A stretch of DNA of 64,000 nucleotides from positions 186,001 through 250,000 of the forward strand of contig NZ_FOWQ01000008.1 in the NCBI RefSeq assembly GCF_900115505.1, read 5' to 3'. The DNA is from Geodermatophilus dictyosporus. GTDB taxonomy: Bacteria; Actinomycetota; Actinomycetes; Mycobacteriales; Geodermatophilaceae. Positions within the stretch are counted from its first letter, which is position 1. Each line of letters begins with the position of its first letter. Below, piece after piece: positions 32,370 through 41,096 of the stretch. A program made the position numbers and the translations under genes. The notes below the pieces were generated by a model. The model was given only the letters and a program-made list of their open reading frames with translations, was not told the DNA's origin and did not search any database.

Positions 32370-34406
32370 TCAGGGCTCGGCGAACCAGGCGAAGCCGAGC
32401 CCGGGGACGGTCAGCCGGCCGCTGCGCACGCCGAGTCGGCCGTCGCTGCCGTGCACCTGCACGAAGCTGCCGAAGCCGGTGACGGTGTCGGCGTCGACCT
32501 CCCGCGGGCGCGGCGAGAAGTTGGCGACGCCGACGAAGGCGCCGCTGCGCGGGTGCCGTCGCCGCCAGGCCAGCACCGCGTCGCTGCCGGCGTCGAGCAG
32601 TTCCGGCTCGGTGCCGCCGCGCAGCGCCAGCAGGGAGCGGCGCACCCGCCCGAGGTCCCGGATGCCGGCGAACACGCGGCCCTCCAGCGTGCCGGGCTCG
32701 CCGCGCCGGGCCGCGGCCGCCCAGTCCATCGGCGGGCGGTGCACCCAGCGGTTGTCCGGTGCCCGCGCGGGGTCGGCGAGGTAGCCGGCGTCGTTGCGCA
32801 GGGCCAGCTCGTCACCCATGTAGAGCAGCGGGATGCCGCCGAAGGCGTAGGCGACCGAGTAGAGCAGCAGCAGCCGGCGGACGCCGGCCTCGAGCGCGGC
32901 CGCGTCGTCGCGCTCCAGGGCGTCCTCGATGCCGCACAGCGACGCCGCCGAGCCGGAGACGCGGGCGTCGCCGGTGACCTCGTTCTCCTGGAACAGCGCG
33001 CCGCGGGCGAAGGAGCCGGGGAAGCGGCCGGAGTAGAAGTCGTTGAGGAAGCGCCGGTGGGCGAAGGCGTCGAGGCCGACCGCGGCGGCGTCGGCGTCGG
33101 TGATCGCCCAGCCGATGTCGTCGTGGCCGCGCACGTAGGTGACCCACGACGTCGACGGGGGGATCGCCCGCATCCGGCCCAGCGCCTGGCGGGCCAGCCG
33201 CACCTCGCCGGTGGCCAGGCTGCTCCACAGCAGCACCATGAGCTGGTTGTGGTAGGCCAGCTCGCACTCCGGGCGGAAGCGCTCGTGCGCGCCGAGGTAC
33301 TGCACGAGGTCGTCCGGGGCGACGATCGCCTCGGCCTTGAACACGACGCCGGGCGCGGCCAGCCGGGTCACCGCGTGCAGCAGCTGCAGCAGCGTGTGCC
33401 CCTCGGGCTGGTTCTGGCAGGTGGTGCCCATCCGCTTCCACATGAACGGGACGGCGTCCATGCGGAAGACGTCGACGCCGCGGTTGGCCAGCCAGGTGAT
33501 CTCGCCGAGCATCGCCAGCGTGACCTCGGGGTTGGTGTAGTCGAGGTCCCACTGGTAGGGCCAGAAGGTCGTCCACACCCAGCCGCCGGCGCCGCCGCGG
33601 GCCTCGGGCACCCAGCTGAAGGAGCCGGGGGCGCGGTCGGGGAAGACCTCGGGGATGGTCGCGTCGTAGGCGTCGGGCAGCGTCCGGTCGGGGAAGGCGG
33701 TGTAGAAGCCCTCGTACGCGGGGTCGCCGGCCAGCCACCCCTGCGCCCACGGGTGCTCGCGGGCGGTGTGGTTGAGCACCAGGTCGATGCACAGCGCCAT
33801 GTCGCGCTCGTGCAGCGCCCCGGCCACCGCCTCCAGGTCGGCCATCGTGCCCAGCCGCGGGTCCACGGCGCGGTAGTCGGCCACCGCGTAGCCGCCGTCG
33901 TTCTCGCCCTCGCGGGGGGCGAGCAGCGGCATGAGGTGCAGGTAGGTGGTGCCCAGCTCGGCGAGGTGGTCGAGCTGCCCGGCCAGCCGGTCGAGGGTGC
34001 CGCAGAAGCGGTCGACGTAGCAGACGTAGCCCTGCACCCGGGTGCGCTGGAACCAGCCGGGGTCGAGCTCCCGCCGGCGGTCGAGGCGGCGCAGCGCCCG
34101 GGGCCGGTCCGCCGCCGCGGCCAGCGCGGTGCGCAGGACCCGCGCGAACAGGTCGTCGGCCCGGTCGCCGTAGAGCTCGGCCAGCGGCCCGTGGACGTCG
34201 ACCAGCGCCAGGTCGACGCGGGTGAGGAAGGCGTCGGCCTCGTCCTCCCCCAGCGCCGCGGTGGCCTCGTCGGACAGCCGCCGCCGCAGCGCCGACCACA
34301 CGCGGGTCGCGCCGTCCCGAGGGCCGCCCGCCGTGCCGGTGTCGCCCGCCGTCCCCGCCGTCGTCCCCGTCGTGGTCGCCGTCCCGTCGGTGTCCCCGCC
34401 TGCCAC
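32370..34406 (-). CDS. Amylosucrase/sucrose hydrolase-like GH13 enzyme
   Basis: This 678-residue GH13 subfamily 4-type enzyme splits sucrose and transfers or hydrolyses the glucose. It has the N-terminal helical domain of amylosucrases (to ~120), the barrel with LCIDLVLNHTAREHPWA, nucleophile Asp in DVFRMDAVPFMW, acid/base Glu in FKAEAIVAPDD, and WVTYVRGHDDIGW, followed by a C-terminal beta domain. The first ~28 residues are a low-complexity Thr/Gly/Ala string (TATTTGTTAGTAG) unlike the family. No secretion signal is seen, so it acts inside the cell. The start GTG 34406 is uncertain because of the odd N-terminus. Confidence 0.87.
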   Translation of the reverse strand: MAGGDTDGTATTTGTTAGTAGDTGTAGGPRDGATRVWSALRRRLSDEATAALGEDEADAFLTRVDLALVDVHGPLAELYGDRADDLFARVLRTALAAAADRPRALRRLDRRRELDPGWFQRTRVQGYVCYVDRFCGTLDRLAGQLDHLAELGTTYLHLMPLLAPREGENDGGYAVADYRAVDPRLGTMADLEAVAGALHERDMALCIDLVLNHTAREHPWAQGWLAGDPAYEGFYTAFPDRTLPDAYDATIPEVFPDRAPGSFSWVPEARGGAGGWVWTTFWPYQWDLDYTNPEVTLAMLGEITWLANRGVDVFRMDAVPFMWKRMGTTCQNQPEGHTLLQLLHAVTRLAAPGVVFKAEAIVAPDDLVQYLGAHERFRPECELAYHNQLMVLLWSSLATGEVRLARQALGRMRAIPPSTSWVTYVRGHDDIGWAITDADAAAVGLDAFAHRRFLNDFYSGRFPGSFARGALFQENEVTGDARVSGSAASLCGIEDALERDDAAALEAGVRRLLLLYSVAYAFGGIPLLYMGDELALRNDAGYLADPARAPDNRWVHRPPMDWAAAARRGEPGTLEGRVFAGIRDLGRVRRSLLALRGGTEPELLDAGSDAVLAWRRRHPRSGAFVGVANFSPRPREVDADTVTGFGSFVQVHGSDGRLGVRSGRLTVPGLGFAWFAEP

Positions 34407-34474
34407 GGCTGCACCTTAGGACCGCGGTGCGGCCCGCTCCCCGCGTGCCCTGCCCGCGGGCGGTCGGGCCCCGC

Positions 34475-35761
34475 TCAGGCCGGCAGCAGGCGGACGGCGA
34501 GCACGGCGACGTCGTCGTCGGTGCCGTCGGGGACCACCCGGGTCAGCAGCCGGTCGCACAGCGCGTCGGCCGACAGCCCGCCGAGCCCGCGCAGCGCGTC
34601 GACCAGGCGGGCCATCCCGGTGTCGACGTCCTGCCGGCCGACCTCCACCAGCCCGTCGGTGACCAGCAGCACCGTCTCCCCGGGCCGGAGCACGGTCTCC
34701 TGGTCGCTGCGGCGGGCGGGTTCCCGGGTGCCCAGCAGCCGCTCGGCGCGGGAGGACAGCACCCGCACGGCGGCGTCCGGCGCGACGAGCAGCGGCGGCA
34801 GGTGCCCGGCCGACGACCAGCGCAGCGTGCGGGTGCCGTCGGCCTCGGGCAGCTCCAGCCGGGCGACCAGCGCGGTCGCCAGCGTGCCGGTGTGCAGCCC
34901 GGAGAGCACCCGGTCGACGCGGTCGAGGGTGCGCGCCGGGCTGTCGGGGGAGTCGTAGGCCAGCGTGCGGACGGCGCTGCGCAGCTGGGCCATCGCCGCG
35001 GCCGCCTCGACGCCGTGCCCGGTGACGTCGCCGATCACCAGCAGCGTCGCGCCGTCGGGCTGGGCGACGGCGTCGTACCAGTCCCCGCCGACCAGGGCCT
35101 GCGAGCCCGCGGGGCGGTAGCGGACGGCGATCTGCAGGCCCTCGCTCTCCGGCGGCGGGGTGAGCAGGCTGTGCTGCAGCGTCTCGGCCACCCGCAGCTG
35201 CCGGGAGTAGAGGCGGGTGTTGTGCAGCGCCAGCGCACCGCGGCGGCCGGCCTCCCGCGCGAGGTCGACCTCCGCGGGCGTGTGCGGCGGCCGGTCGCCG
35301 GTGCACACCAGCGACAGGACCCCGAACGCCGAGCCGCGCGCCTGCAGCGGCACCAGGAGGGCCGACCTCGGGTCCAGCCGCCGCCAGGCGTCGCGCACCG
35401 GGCCCTCCGGCAGCGCCTCGGGGCCGAGGTCGAGGTCGACCGGGCCGACCTGCACCGGCTCGCCCGACCGCAGGACGGCGGTCAGCGCGGCCTGGTCGCG
35501 GGGCGCGGCGACCCGCCCGGCGAGGTAGGTGTCGGCGTCGGCGAGCCGCTCGGGGTCGCGGTGCGCGCGGGACGTGCGGCCCGGGGCGCCGTCGCCGGCC
35601 ATGACGGTGACCGTGGCCCAGTCGGCCAGCCGCGGCACCAGCAGGCGGGCGAGCCGGTCGGCGGCCTCGCCGGTGTCGAGCAGCTCGGCCAGCGACTCGG
35701 TCACCCCGGCGAGGAAGCGGACGCGCTCGTGCTCGGCCTGCTCGGGGGTGGGTCCGGTCAC
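34475..35761 (-). CDS. GAF-SpoIIE (PP2C-type) serine phosphatase
   Basis: This 428-residue signalling phosphatase has a GAF-like sensor in the first half (LVPRLADWATVTVMAG, LDPRSALLVPLQARGSAFGV) and a SpoIIE PP2C domain after about 200. That domain contains LVGGDWYDAVAQPDGATLL, IGDVTGHGVEAAAAMAQLR (metal-binding Asp), WSSAGHLPPLLVAP and VLLVTDGLVE. Such proteins dephosphorylate anti-sigma-factor antagonists in actinobacterial stress pathways. GTG 35761 has TGGAG upstream, and the longer frame is not conserved-looking. No partner anti-sigma genes are adjacent. Confidence 0.87.
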   Translation of the reverse strand: MTGPTPEQAEHERVRFLAGVTESLAELLDTGEAADRLARLLVPRLADWATVTVMAGDGAPGRTSRAHRDPERLADADTYLAGRVAAPRDQAALTAVLRSGEPVQVGPVDLDLGPEALPEGPVRDAWRRLDPRSALLVPLQARGSAFGVLSLVCTGDRPPHTPAEVDLAREAGRRGALALHNTRLYSRQLRVAETLQHSLLTPPPESEGLQIAVRYRPAGSQALVGGDWYDAVAQPDGATLLVIGDVTGHGVEAAAAMAQLRSAVRTLAYDSPDSPARTLDRVDRVLSGLHTGTLATALVARLELPEADGTRTLRWSSAGHLPPLLVAPDAAVRVLSSRAERLLGTREPARRSDQETVLRPGETVLLVTDGLVEVGRQDVDTGMARLVDALRGLGGLSADALCDRLLTRVVPDGTDDDVAVLAVRLLPA

Positions 35762-35850
35762 CTCGGCTCCAGGTCGGTCGCCGGTCGGGCGACCGGCGCT
35801 GGGCGGGGAGCCTACGGGAGCTGCGGCCGGTCGCCGGCCTCCCGGCGCGG

Positions 35851-36309
35851 TCAGCCGGACCGGCGGTCGCGGTAGCGGGCCGCCCGGCGGGCGGCCGCGG
35901 CGCGCCGCCGGTCGGCGTCGCGGGCCTCCCGCTCGGTGGAGCTGCGGTCCCGGACGGCCTGGGCGGTGCCCGTCGGGTAGCCGGCCTTCTTCACCCGGTT
36001 CTCGGTGGCCTCGGGCATGTAGGCGATGGAGAACGCCAGGCCCAGGAGCAGCCCGCCCAGTGCGGCCAGCCCGCGGATCCAGAACGGTCCGGGTACCAGC
36101 AGCAGCACCACGGCGACGGGGACGGCGAGCTGCACGAGACTGCGGGCGACGTGCCGGAGCACCCAGGTGCGCGTCGTCGTGTCGTGCAGCACCCACGTGC
36201 GGTGGCGGGGTGGCAGGCCCGCGCCCATGGCGTAGCCGATCCACCGCAGCACCCCGGGCCGCACGCGGCCGTCCGCCGCCGTCCCGTCCGAGGGCGCGCG
36301 CGGGTCCAT
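35851..36309 (-). CDS. DUF5313 family membrane protein
   Basis: This 152-residue protein has the DUF5313 pattern typical of Actinobacteria: RPGVLRWIGYAMGAGLPPRH, RTWVLHDTTTRTWVLRHVAR, two membrane helices (about 58-75 and 80-97), IAYMPEATENRVKKAGYPTG, then a charged Arg/Ala-rich tail. Function is unknown. The ATG at 36309 starts the conserved region. Upstream on the same strand lies a frameshifted gene ending 10 bases away. Confidence 0.75.
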   Translation of the reverse strand: MDPRAPSDGTAADGRVRPGVLRWIGYAMGAGLPPRHRTWVLHDTTTRTWVLRHVARSLVQLAVPVAVVLLLVPGPFWIRGLAALGGLLLGLAFSIAYMPEATENRVKKAGYPTGTAQAVRDRSSTEREARDADRRRAAAARRAARYRDRRSG

Positions 36310-36319
36310 GCGCCCCTGT

Positions 36320-37136
36320 CTACTCCCCGTCCCGGGCCTCCGGGCGCCCGGCCAGCCGGCGGGCGCGCGCCCGCGGGTGCCCCAGCAGCGCGTCGACCCG
36401 CCCGTGCAGCCCGGTGAGCCGGGCCCGCAGGTCGCCGTCCAGGGAGCCCGCCGAGTCGTCCCCGCCCAGGGCGACGGGCACGTGCGGCGGGAGCGTGGCC
36501 AGCAGGCCGGCGGCGTCCTCCCCGGCGGCGGCCACCTGCCGGGCACCGAGCCGGACGCAGCCGAGGCGGTCTCCGAGCGCGTCGACCACCGCCTCGACCT
36601 CCCCGGCCGTGCACGACCCGGCCGGCACGTCGAGGACGACGCCGCCCCCGCTGGGCGCGACCACCGCGACGGCGGCGTCGACCAGGTCGGGCCGGTCGGC
36701 CGGCACCGGCGCCAGCAGCGGCACCAGCCGGTAGGGACGGGCCCTCGGCCAGCCGGGCGAAGACGTCGGCGCGCCGGGCGGGATCCGGGGTGAGGAGGCG
36801 GGCGGTGACGCACCGGGCGCCGAAGCGGGCACCCAGGTCGAGCACCCGCCCGTGCGCGGCGTGCACGTCGTCGCGCGGGAGGTCGGCGCCCAGCTGCACC
36901 CGCCCGACGTCGAGCACGGTCACCCGCGTCTCCAGCAGCAGGGCCACCAGCCGGGCGAGGTTGCGCTCGCCGGCGCCGCCGTGCCACCACGGCTCGACCT
37001 CCGCGGTGCCGCCGACGTGCAGGCCGACGGAGTGCCACCCGGTGCCCGGCAGCGCCCGGGTCAGCTCGAGGGCGTCGCGCGGGTGGACCAGGGACTGGTG
37101 GACCGCCAGGCGGTTCGCGGCGTGCACGCAGGTCAC
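36320..37136 (-). pseudogene. Frameshifted sugar phosphate isomerase/epimerase-like gene
   Basis: Two overlapping frames together make one ~270-residue TIM-barrel-like protein. The first (37136 or GTG 37127 to about 36740) reads LAVHQSLVHPRDALELTRAL, GWHSVGLHVGG, VTVLDVGRVQLGADL, ARCVTARLLTPDPARRADVF. The second (about 36745 to 36320) continues PYRLVPLLAPVPADRPDLVD, GGGVVLDVPAG, RLGCVRLGARQV. A one-base change in the G/C run at 36739-36745 would join them. The signature suits xylose-isomerase-like TIM barrels. It may be a true pseudogene or a sequencing error. GTG 37127 has GGGAGGGG upstream, inside the neighbouring transporter remnant. Confidence 0.6.
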
Positions 37137-37137
37137 C

Positions 37138-37613
37138 CCCTCCCCGCTGTGGGCCCGGCTGTCCGACCGGATCGGCCGCCGTCCGGTCTTCGCCCTCGGC
37201 GCGCTCGGCTCGGCCGCGCTGGCCTTCCCGTTCCTCCGGGCGCTGCAGCAGGGCGACGGCCCGCTGGTCGTCGTCTCCGGCATCGCGCTGTTCGGCGTCG
37301 TGTACTCCGCGGCGAACGGCATCCGGCCGTCCTTCTACGGCGAGATGTCCTCCACCCAGGTGCGCTACTCGGGCATGGCGATCGGCACGCAGATCGGCTT
37401 CGCGCTCGGCGGCTTCTCGCCGGTCATCGCCACCGCCATCGTGGGCGAGGGCTCCGGCGGCTGGGTGCCGGTCGCGCTGCTGACCGCCGGCGCGCTGCCG
37501 TCGCCGGGCTCTGCGCGCTGACCGCCCGGGAGACCGCGCACGTGCCGCTGGCGCAGCTCGGTGACGCGCACGCGCGGGCCGGGGCGCGTGAGAAGAGCCT
37601 CACGCGCGCCTGA
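37138..37613 (+). pseudogene. Truncated MHS-family MFS transporter remnant
   Basis: Only the second half of a metabolite:H+ symporter remains: LWARLSDRIGRRPVFALGAL (the loop motif before TM9), then VSGIALFGVVYSAANGIRPS, YGEMSSTQVRYSGMAIGTQI, GFALGGFSPVIATAIVGEGS, covering about TM8-11. The first ~250 residues are missing. Near 37495 the frame breaks: translation stops at 37521, while the family-like tail (VAGLCALTARETAHVPLAQL) continues in another frame to 37613. A 5' deletion plus an indel mark it as dead. Its left end coincides with the start of the frameshifted isomerase-like gene on the other strand, indicating a deletion or rearrangement junction. Confidence 0.7.
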
Positions 37614-37692
37614 GACGAGCAGCGTCGCGCAGCGGGCCCCGGCCGGGAGCGGCCGGGGTCCGCGTGCGTGCATCCCGGAGCACACTGGTCGG

Positions 37693-38058
37693 GTGACCGT
37701 CGTGCTGACCGGGGCCGACTACGCGGCCGCGGTGTCCGCGCCGGGGATCGTGCTGGTCGACTTCCGCGCGGCCGGCTCGGGGTCGAGCCGGGCGTTCACC
37801 CGCGAGTTCGACGCCGCGGCGCAGCGGCACCCGGGGCTGGTGTTCGCCTCGGTCGACACCGAGGCCGAGACCGTGCTGGCCGCCCGCGTGGGCGTGCGCT
37901 CGGCGCCCACGCTCATGGTGTTCCGCGACGGCGTGCCGGTGTACGCCGAGCCCGGCTACCTGCCCGGCGACTCCCTCGACCTGCTCGTCGCCACGGTCCG
38001 AGCGCTGGACATGCCCGCCGTGCGCGCGCTCTTCCCCGAGCCCGTCGACCCGCGCTGA
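37693..38058 (+). CDS. Thioredoxin-fold protein lacking both active-site cysteines
   Basis: This 121-residue protein follows the thioredoxin pattern: IVLVDFRAAGSGSSRAFTRE (17-38), LVFASVDTEAETVLAARVGV and the cis-Pro loop RSAPTLMVFRDGVPVY. Where thioredoxin has WCGPC, this has G-S-G-S-S, so residues 29 and 32 are Ser and no Cys remains. It cannot be a disulfide reductase; a binding or scaffold role is likely. GTG 37693 has GGTCGGG-like weak spacing. Downstream is a family B hairpin shared with the convergent lutC gene. Confidence 0.78.
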   Translation: MTVVLTGADYAAAVSAPGIVLVDFRAAGSGSSRAFTREFDAAAQRHPGLVFASVDTEAETVLAARVGVRSAPTLMVFRDGVPVYAEPGYLPGDSLDLLVATVRALDMPAVRALFPEPVDPR

Positions 38059-38072
38059 CCGGGCGCCCCCGC

Positions 38073-38155
38073 GTCCGTCCTCCCGCACCGCAGCCGTCCT
38101 CCCCGACCGTGCACCGTCGGGGAGGACGCGCCACGATCAGGCCACCTGGTCGTCG
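38073..38155. repeat. Dispersed hairpin element, family B copy 1
   Basis: An ~83-base element lies between convergent genes. It holds a 13-bp perfect stem, CGTCCTCCCCGAC (38095-38107) with its complement (38116-38128), preceded by a degenerate copy of its left arm (GTCCTCCCGCACCG) and followed by a second short dyad CGATCAGG/CCTGGTCG (about 38134-38152). It aligns along its length with 59348-59430, with paired substitutions in the stem. Likely a bidirectional terminator. Confidence 0.75.
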
Positions 38156-38162
38156 CTGCGCC

Positions 38163-38789
38163 TCAGGCCACCAGGACGACGACCAGCGTGCGGGGGCCGT
38201 GCACGCCCTCCACCCGCTGCAGCTCGATGTCGCTGGTGGCCGACGGCCCGCTGATCATCGTCAGCGGGCGCAGCGGGTCCAGCCGGCCCAGGCTCTCGGG
38301 CACGCTCCCGACCACCTGCTCGGCGGTGACCACGCAGACCAGGCAGTCGGGCAGCAGCGACAGCGCCCGCCGGCCGCACGGCGGCGTCCCGTCGAGCACC
38401 AGCGTGCCGGTCTCGGCGATCGCCACGGCGACGGCGGTGACCGAGGCGGCGCGCTCGGCGAGCTGCACCGGCGGCCGATCGTCGTCGGTGTCGAGGCCCT
38501 CGGGGCGCCACGCGGCGGGCAGCCCCGGCGCGGCCACCACCGACCCCGGCGCCCACCCGGTGCCGAGCCCGGCGTCCAGCGCGGCGGTCACGGTGGCCGC
38601 GACGTCGTCGGGTCCGCAGCGCAGCACCGAGGCCTTGTAGTCCTCGAGCCGGTCGACGAGGACGTCGAGCAGCTCGGCGGCCGGGCGGTCGTCGGTGGTG
38701 CGGTAGTCGCGCACCACCTCCGGGACCGGCGCGCGGGTCTCGCCGAGCGCGGTGCGGACGCGGCCGAGCACCTCCTCCCGGGCGCTCAC
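38163..38789 (-). CDS. lutC: LutC-type lactate utilization protein (LUD domain)
   Basis: This 208-residue LUD-domain subunit belongs to the LutABC L-lactate oxidation complex, which converts L-lactate to pyruvate. Visible: REEVLGRVRTALG at the N-terminus, VAVAIAETGTLVLDGTP and VCVVTAEQVVGSVPESLGRL and MISGPSATSDIELQRVEGVHGPRTL, the conserved LUD tail. GTG 38789 overlaps the lutB stop (GTGA). Last gene of the LacI-lutABC transcript. Confidence 0.9.
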   Translation of the reverse strand: MSAREEVLGRVRTALGETRAPVPEVVRDYRTTDDRPAAELLDVLVDRLEDYKASVLRCGPDDVAATVTAALDAGLGTGWAPGSVVAAPGLPAAWRPEGLDTDDDRPPVQLAERAASVTAVAVAIAETGTLVLDGTPPCGRRALSLLPDCLVCVVTAEQVVGSVPESLGRLDPLRPLTMISGPSATSDIELQRVEGVHGPRTLVVVLVA

Positions 38790-40315
38790 GACCGGCCCCC
38801 GTGCTCACGCGCCCACTGGGCGGTGAAGCTCTCCGCCGGCGGGGTGGGCAGGTCGCGGCTGCGGGTCCACGCCGAGGCGGGGAAGGGCAGCGCGGCCGGC
38901 ATGGTGGGCCGGCCCCGGGCCACGAGCCGGCCCAGGCCGGCCGCCCGCTGCGCCAGCCGCCACAGCCGCGGGTTGCTCATCGCCCGCCCGAGCGCCTTGA
39001 ACGCCACCGACTCGGCGGTCGGCTTCTCCTGCGCCTCGACGTGCTCGGCGCGCAGGTGCACCAGGATCGACGGGATGTCGATGGCCACCGGGCAGACGTC
39101 GTAGCAGGCGCCGCACAGCGAGGAGGCGTAGGGCAGCGAGGCGTTGTCCTCGACGCCGGTCAGCTGCGGCGAGAGCACCGCGCCGATCGGTCCCGGGTAG
39201 ACCGAGCCGTAGGCGTGGCCGCCGGTGCGCTCGTAGACCGGGCACACGTTGAGGCAGGCCGAGCAGCGGATGCAGTGCAGCGCCTGGCGGCCCACCTCGT
39301 CGGCCAGGACCGCCGTCCGGCCGTTGTCGACGAGCACCAGGTGGAAGTCCTGCGGCCCGTCGCCGGGCGTCACGCCGGCCCACATCGAGGTGTAGGGGTT
39401 CATCCGCTCGCCGGTGGAGGAGCGGGGCAGCAGCTGGAGGAACACCTCCAGGTCGCGCCAGGTGGGCACCAGCTTCTCGATGCCCATGACGGTGATCAGC
39501 GTCTCGGGCAGGGTCAGGCACATCCGCCCGTTGCCCTCGCTCTCGACGACGGCGAGCGTGCCGGTCTCGGCGACGGCGAAGTTCGCCCCGCTGATCGCCA
39601 CCCGGGCCCGCAGGAACCGCTCGCGCAGGTGCGACCGGGCGGCCATCGCCAGCCGGCGCGGCTCGTCGGTGAGGTCGGCGTCGACCCGCGGCATCGTGCG
39701 CAGGAAGATCTCGCGGATCTCGGCGCGGTTCTTGTGGATCGCCGGCACCAGGATGTGGCTGGGCTTGTCGTCCCCGAGCTGCACGATCAGCTCGGCGAGG
39801 TCGGTCTCGTGCGCGGCGATGCCCGCGGCCTCGAGCGCCTCGTTGAGGCCGATCTCCTGGGTGGCCATCGACTTGACCTTGACCACCTCGTCGGTGCCGG
39901 TGGCCCGGACCAGGTCGGTGACGATGCGGTTGGCCTCCGCGGCGTCGCGCGCCCAGTGCACCGTGCCGCCGCGGGCGGTCACCTGCCGCTCGAGCTCCTC
40001 GAGGTGCTCGTCGAGGCGGGCCATCGTGGCGGCCTTCAGCGCGCTGCCGGCGGCGCGCAGCTGCTGCCAGTCGGGCAGCTCGGCGACCACCTTGGCGCGC
40101 TTGCCGCGGATCGTCTGCGTCGCGTGGCCGAGGTTGGCGCGCAGCTGGCCGTCGCGCAGGGCGTCGCGGGCGGCGTCGGGGAAGGGCCGGTCGCCGCGCA
40201 GGTGGCCGACGCCCCGCGGCGCGGTGGGCAGGCCGAGGAACGTCGTCCCCGACCGGGGGGCGCCCGGGGCGAGCGGGGTCTGGTCGGTGCGCAGGTCCTG
40301 CGGGGTCGTCGTCAC
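38786..40315 (-). CDS. lutB: LutB iron-sulfur lactate utilization protein
   Basis: This 509-residue LutB has an N-terminal LUD-like domain (VVKVKSMATQEIGLNEALEA, ISGANFAVAETGTLAVVESE) followed by a 2x[4Fe-4S] ferredoxin region, HCIRCSACLNVCPVY and SLCGACYDVCPVAIDIP, and a C-terminal tail. Length is normal. GTG 40315 is set by the GTGA overlap with the lutA stop; the longer frame runs through lutA. Works with LutA and LutC at the membrane or in the cytosol to feed lactate electrons into respiration. Confidence 0.92.
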   Translation of the reverse strand: MTTTPQDLRTDQTPLAPGAPRSGTTFLGLPTAPRGVGHLRGDRPFPDAARDALRDGQLRANLGHATQTIRGKRAKVVAELPDWQQLRAAGSALKAATMARLDEHLEELERQVTARGGTVHWARDAAEANRIVTDLVRATGTDEVVKVKSMATQEIGLNEALEAAGIAAHETDLAELIVQLGDDKPSHILVPAIHKNRAEIREIFLRTMPRVDADLTDEPRRLAMAARSHLRERFLRARVAISGANFAVAETGTLAVVESEGNGRMCLTLPETLITVMGIEKLVPTWRDLEVFLQLLPRSSTGERMNPYTSMWAGVTPGDGPQDFHLVLVDNGRTAVLADEVGRQALHCIRCSACLNVCPVYERTGGHAYGSVYPGPIGAVLSPQLTGVEDNASLPYASSLCGACYDVCPVAIDIPSILVHLRAEHVEAQEKPTAESVAFKALGRAMSNPRLWRLAQRAAGLGRLVARGRPTMPAALPFPASAWTRSRDLPTPPAESFTAQWAREHGGRS

Positions 40316-41085
40316 GCGGTCACCGCCGGTCGGGTCGTCTGGTGGGGGCTCACGGCGTCCTCCGTCGAGGCCAGGATCTCGGCCAGGTGCACCGTCCGGG
40401 TGCCCGAGCGCAGTCGGGACAGCCCGCCGCCGATGTGCATCAGGCAGGAGGAGTCGCCGGCGGTGCACACCTCGGCGTGCGTGGCGAGCACGTTGGCCAT
40501 CTTGTCGGTGAGCATCGCGGTCGAGGTGTCGCTGTTCTTCACCGAGAAGGTGCCGCCGAACCCGCAGCAGGACTCCGCGCCCGGCAGCTCCACCAGCTCC
40601 AGACCGCGCACCGCGCGCAGCAGCCGCAGCGGCCGGTCGCCCACCTGGAGCAGCCGCAGCGAGTGGCAGGTCGGGTGGTAGGTGACCCGGTGCGGGTAGT
40701 AGGCGCCGACGTCGGTGACACCGAGGACGTCGACGAGGAACTGCGACAGCTCGTAGGTGCGCGAGGCCAGCGCCTCGGCCTCGTCGGCCAGCCCGTGCTC
40801 ACCGGCGCGGCGGGCCACCATCGCCTGCTGGTGGTGGATCGAGGCCACGCACGAGCCCGACGGCGCGACGACGGCCTCGGCGCCGGCGAAGGCCCGCACG
40901 TGGTTGGCCACGATCGGCACCGCCTCGCGCCGGTACCCGGTGTTGACGTGCATCTGCCCGCAGCAGGCCTGCCCGGCCGGCACGACCACCTCGTGGCCCA
41001 GCCGCTCGAGCAGCGCCGCCGTCGCCCGGGCGACCTGCGGCACCACCGTGTCCACCAGGCAGGTGGCGAAGAGCGCGACCCTCAT
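40312..41085 (-). CDS. lutA: LutA (Fe-S)-binding lactate utilization protein
   Basis: This 257-residue protein has two HdrB-like CCG domains: GQACCGQMHVNTGYRREA (about 39-56) and ESCCGFGGTFSVKNSDTSTA (about 172-191), plus YHPTCHSLRLLQ and SSCLMHIGGGLSRLRSGTRT. The ATG at 41085 has GAGGAGGGG upstream; that site overlaps the stop of the LacI regulator gene, so lutABC is read through from it. This couples lactate use to the rhamnose regulator. Confidence 0.92.
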   Translation of the reverse strand: MRVALFATCLVDTVVPQVARATAALLERLGHEVVVPAGQACCGQMHVNTGYRREAVPIVANHVRAFAGAEAVVAPSGSCVASIHHQQAMVARRAGEHGLADEAEALASRTYELSQFLVDVLGVTDVGAYYPHRVTYHPTCHSLRLLQVGDRPLRLLRAVRGLELVELPGAESCCGFGGTFSVKNSDTSTAMLTDKMANVLATHAEVCTAGDSSCLMHIGGGLSRLRSGTRTVHLAEILASTEDAVSPHQTTRPAVTA

Positions 41086-41096
41086 GGAACCCCTCC

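Noticed and set aside
36852..37137. An N-terminal half for the MHS transporter upstream of 37138
   Set aside because: No frame between 36790 and 37137 on the plus strand shows transporter helices; that DNA encodes the isomerase-like protein on the other strand.
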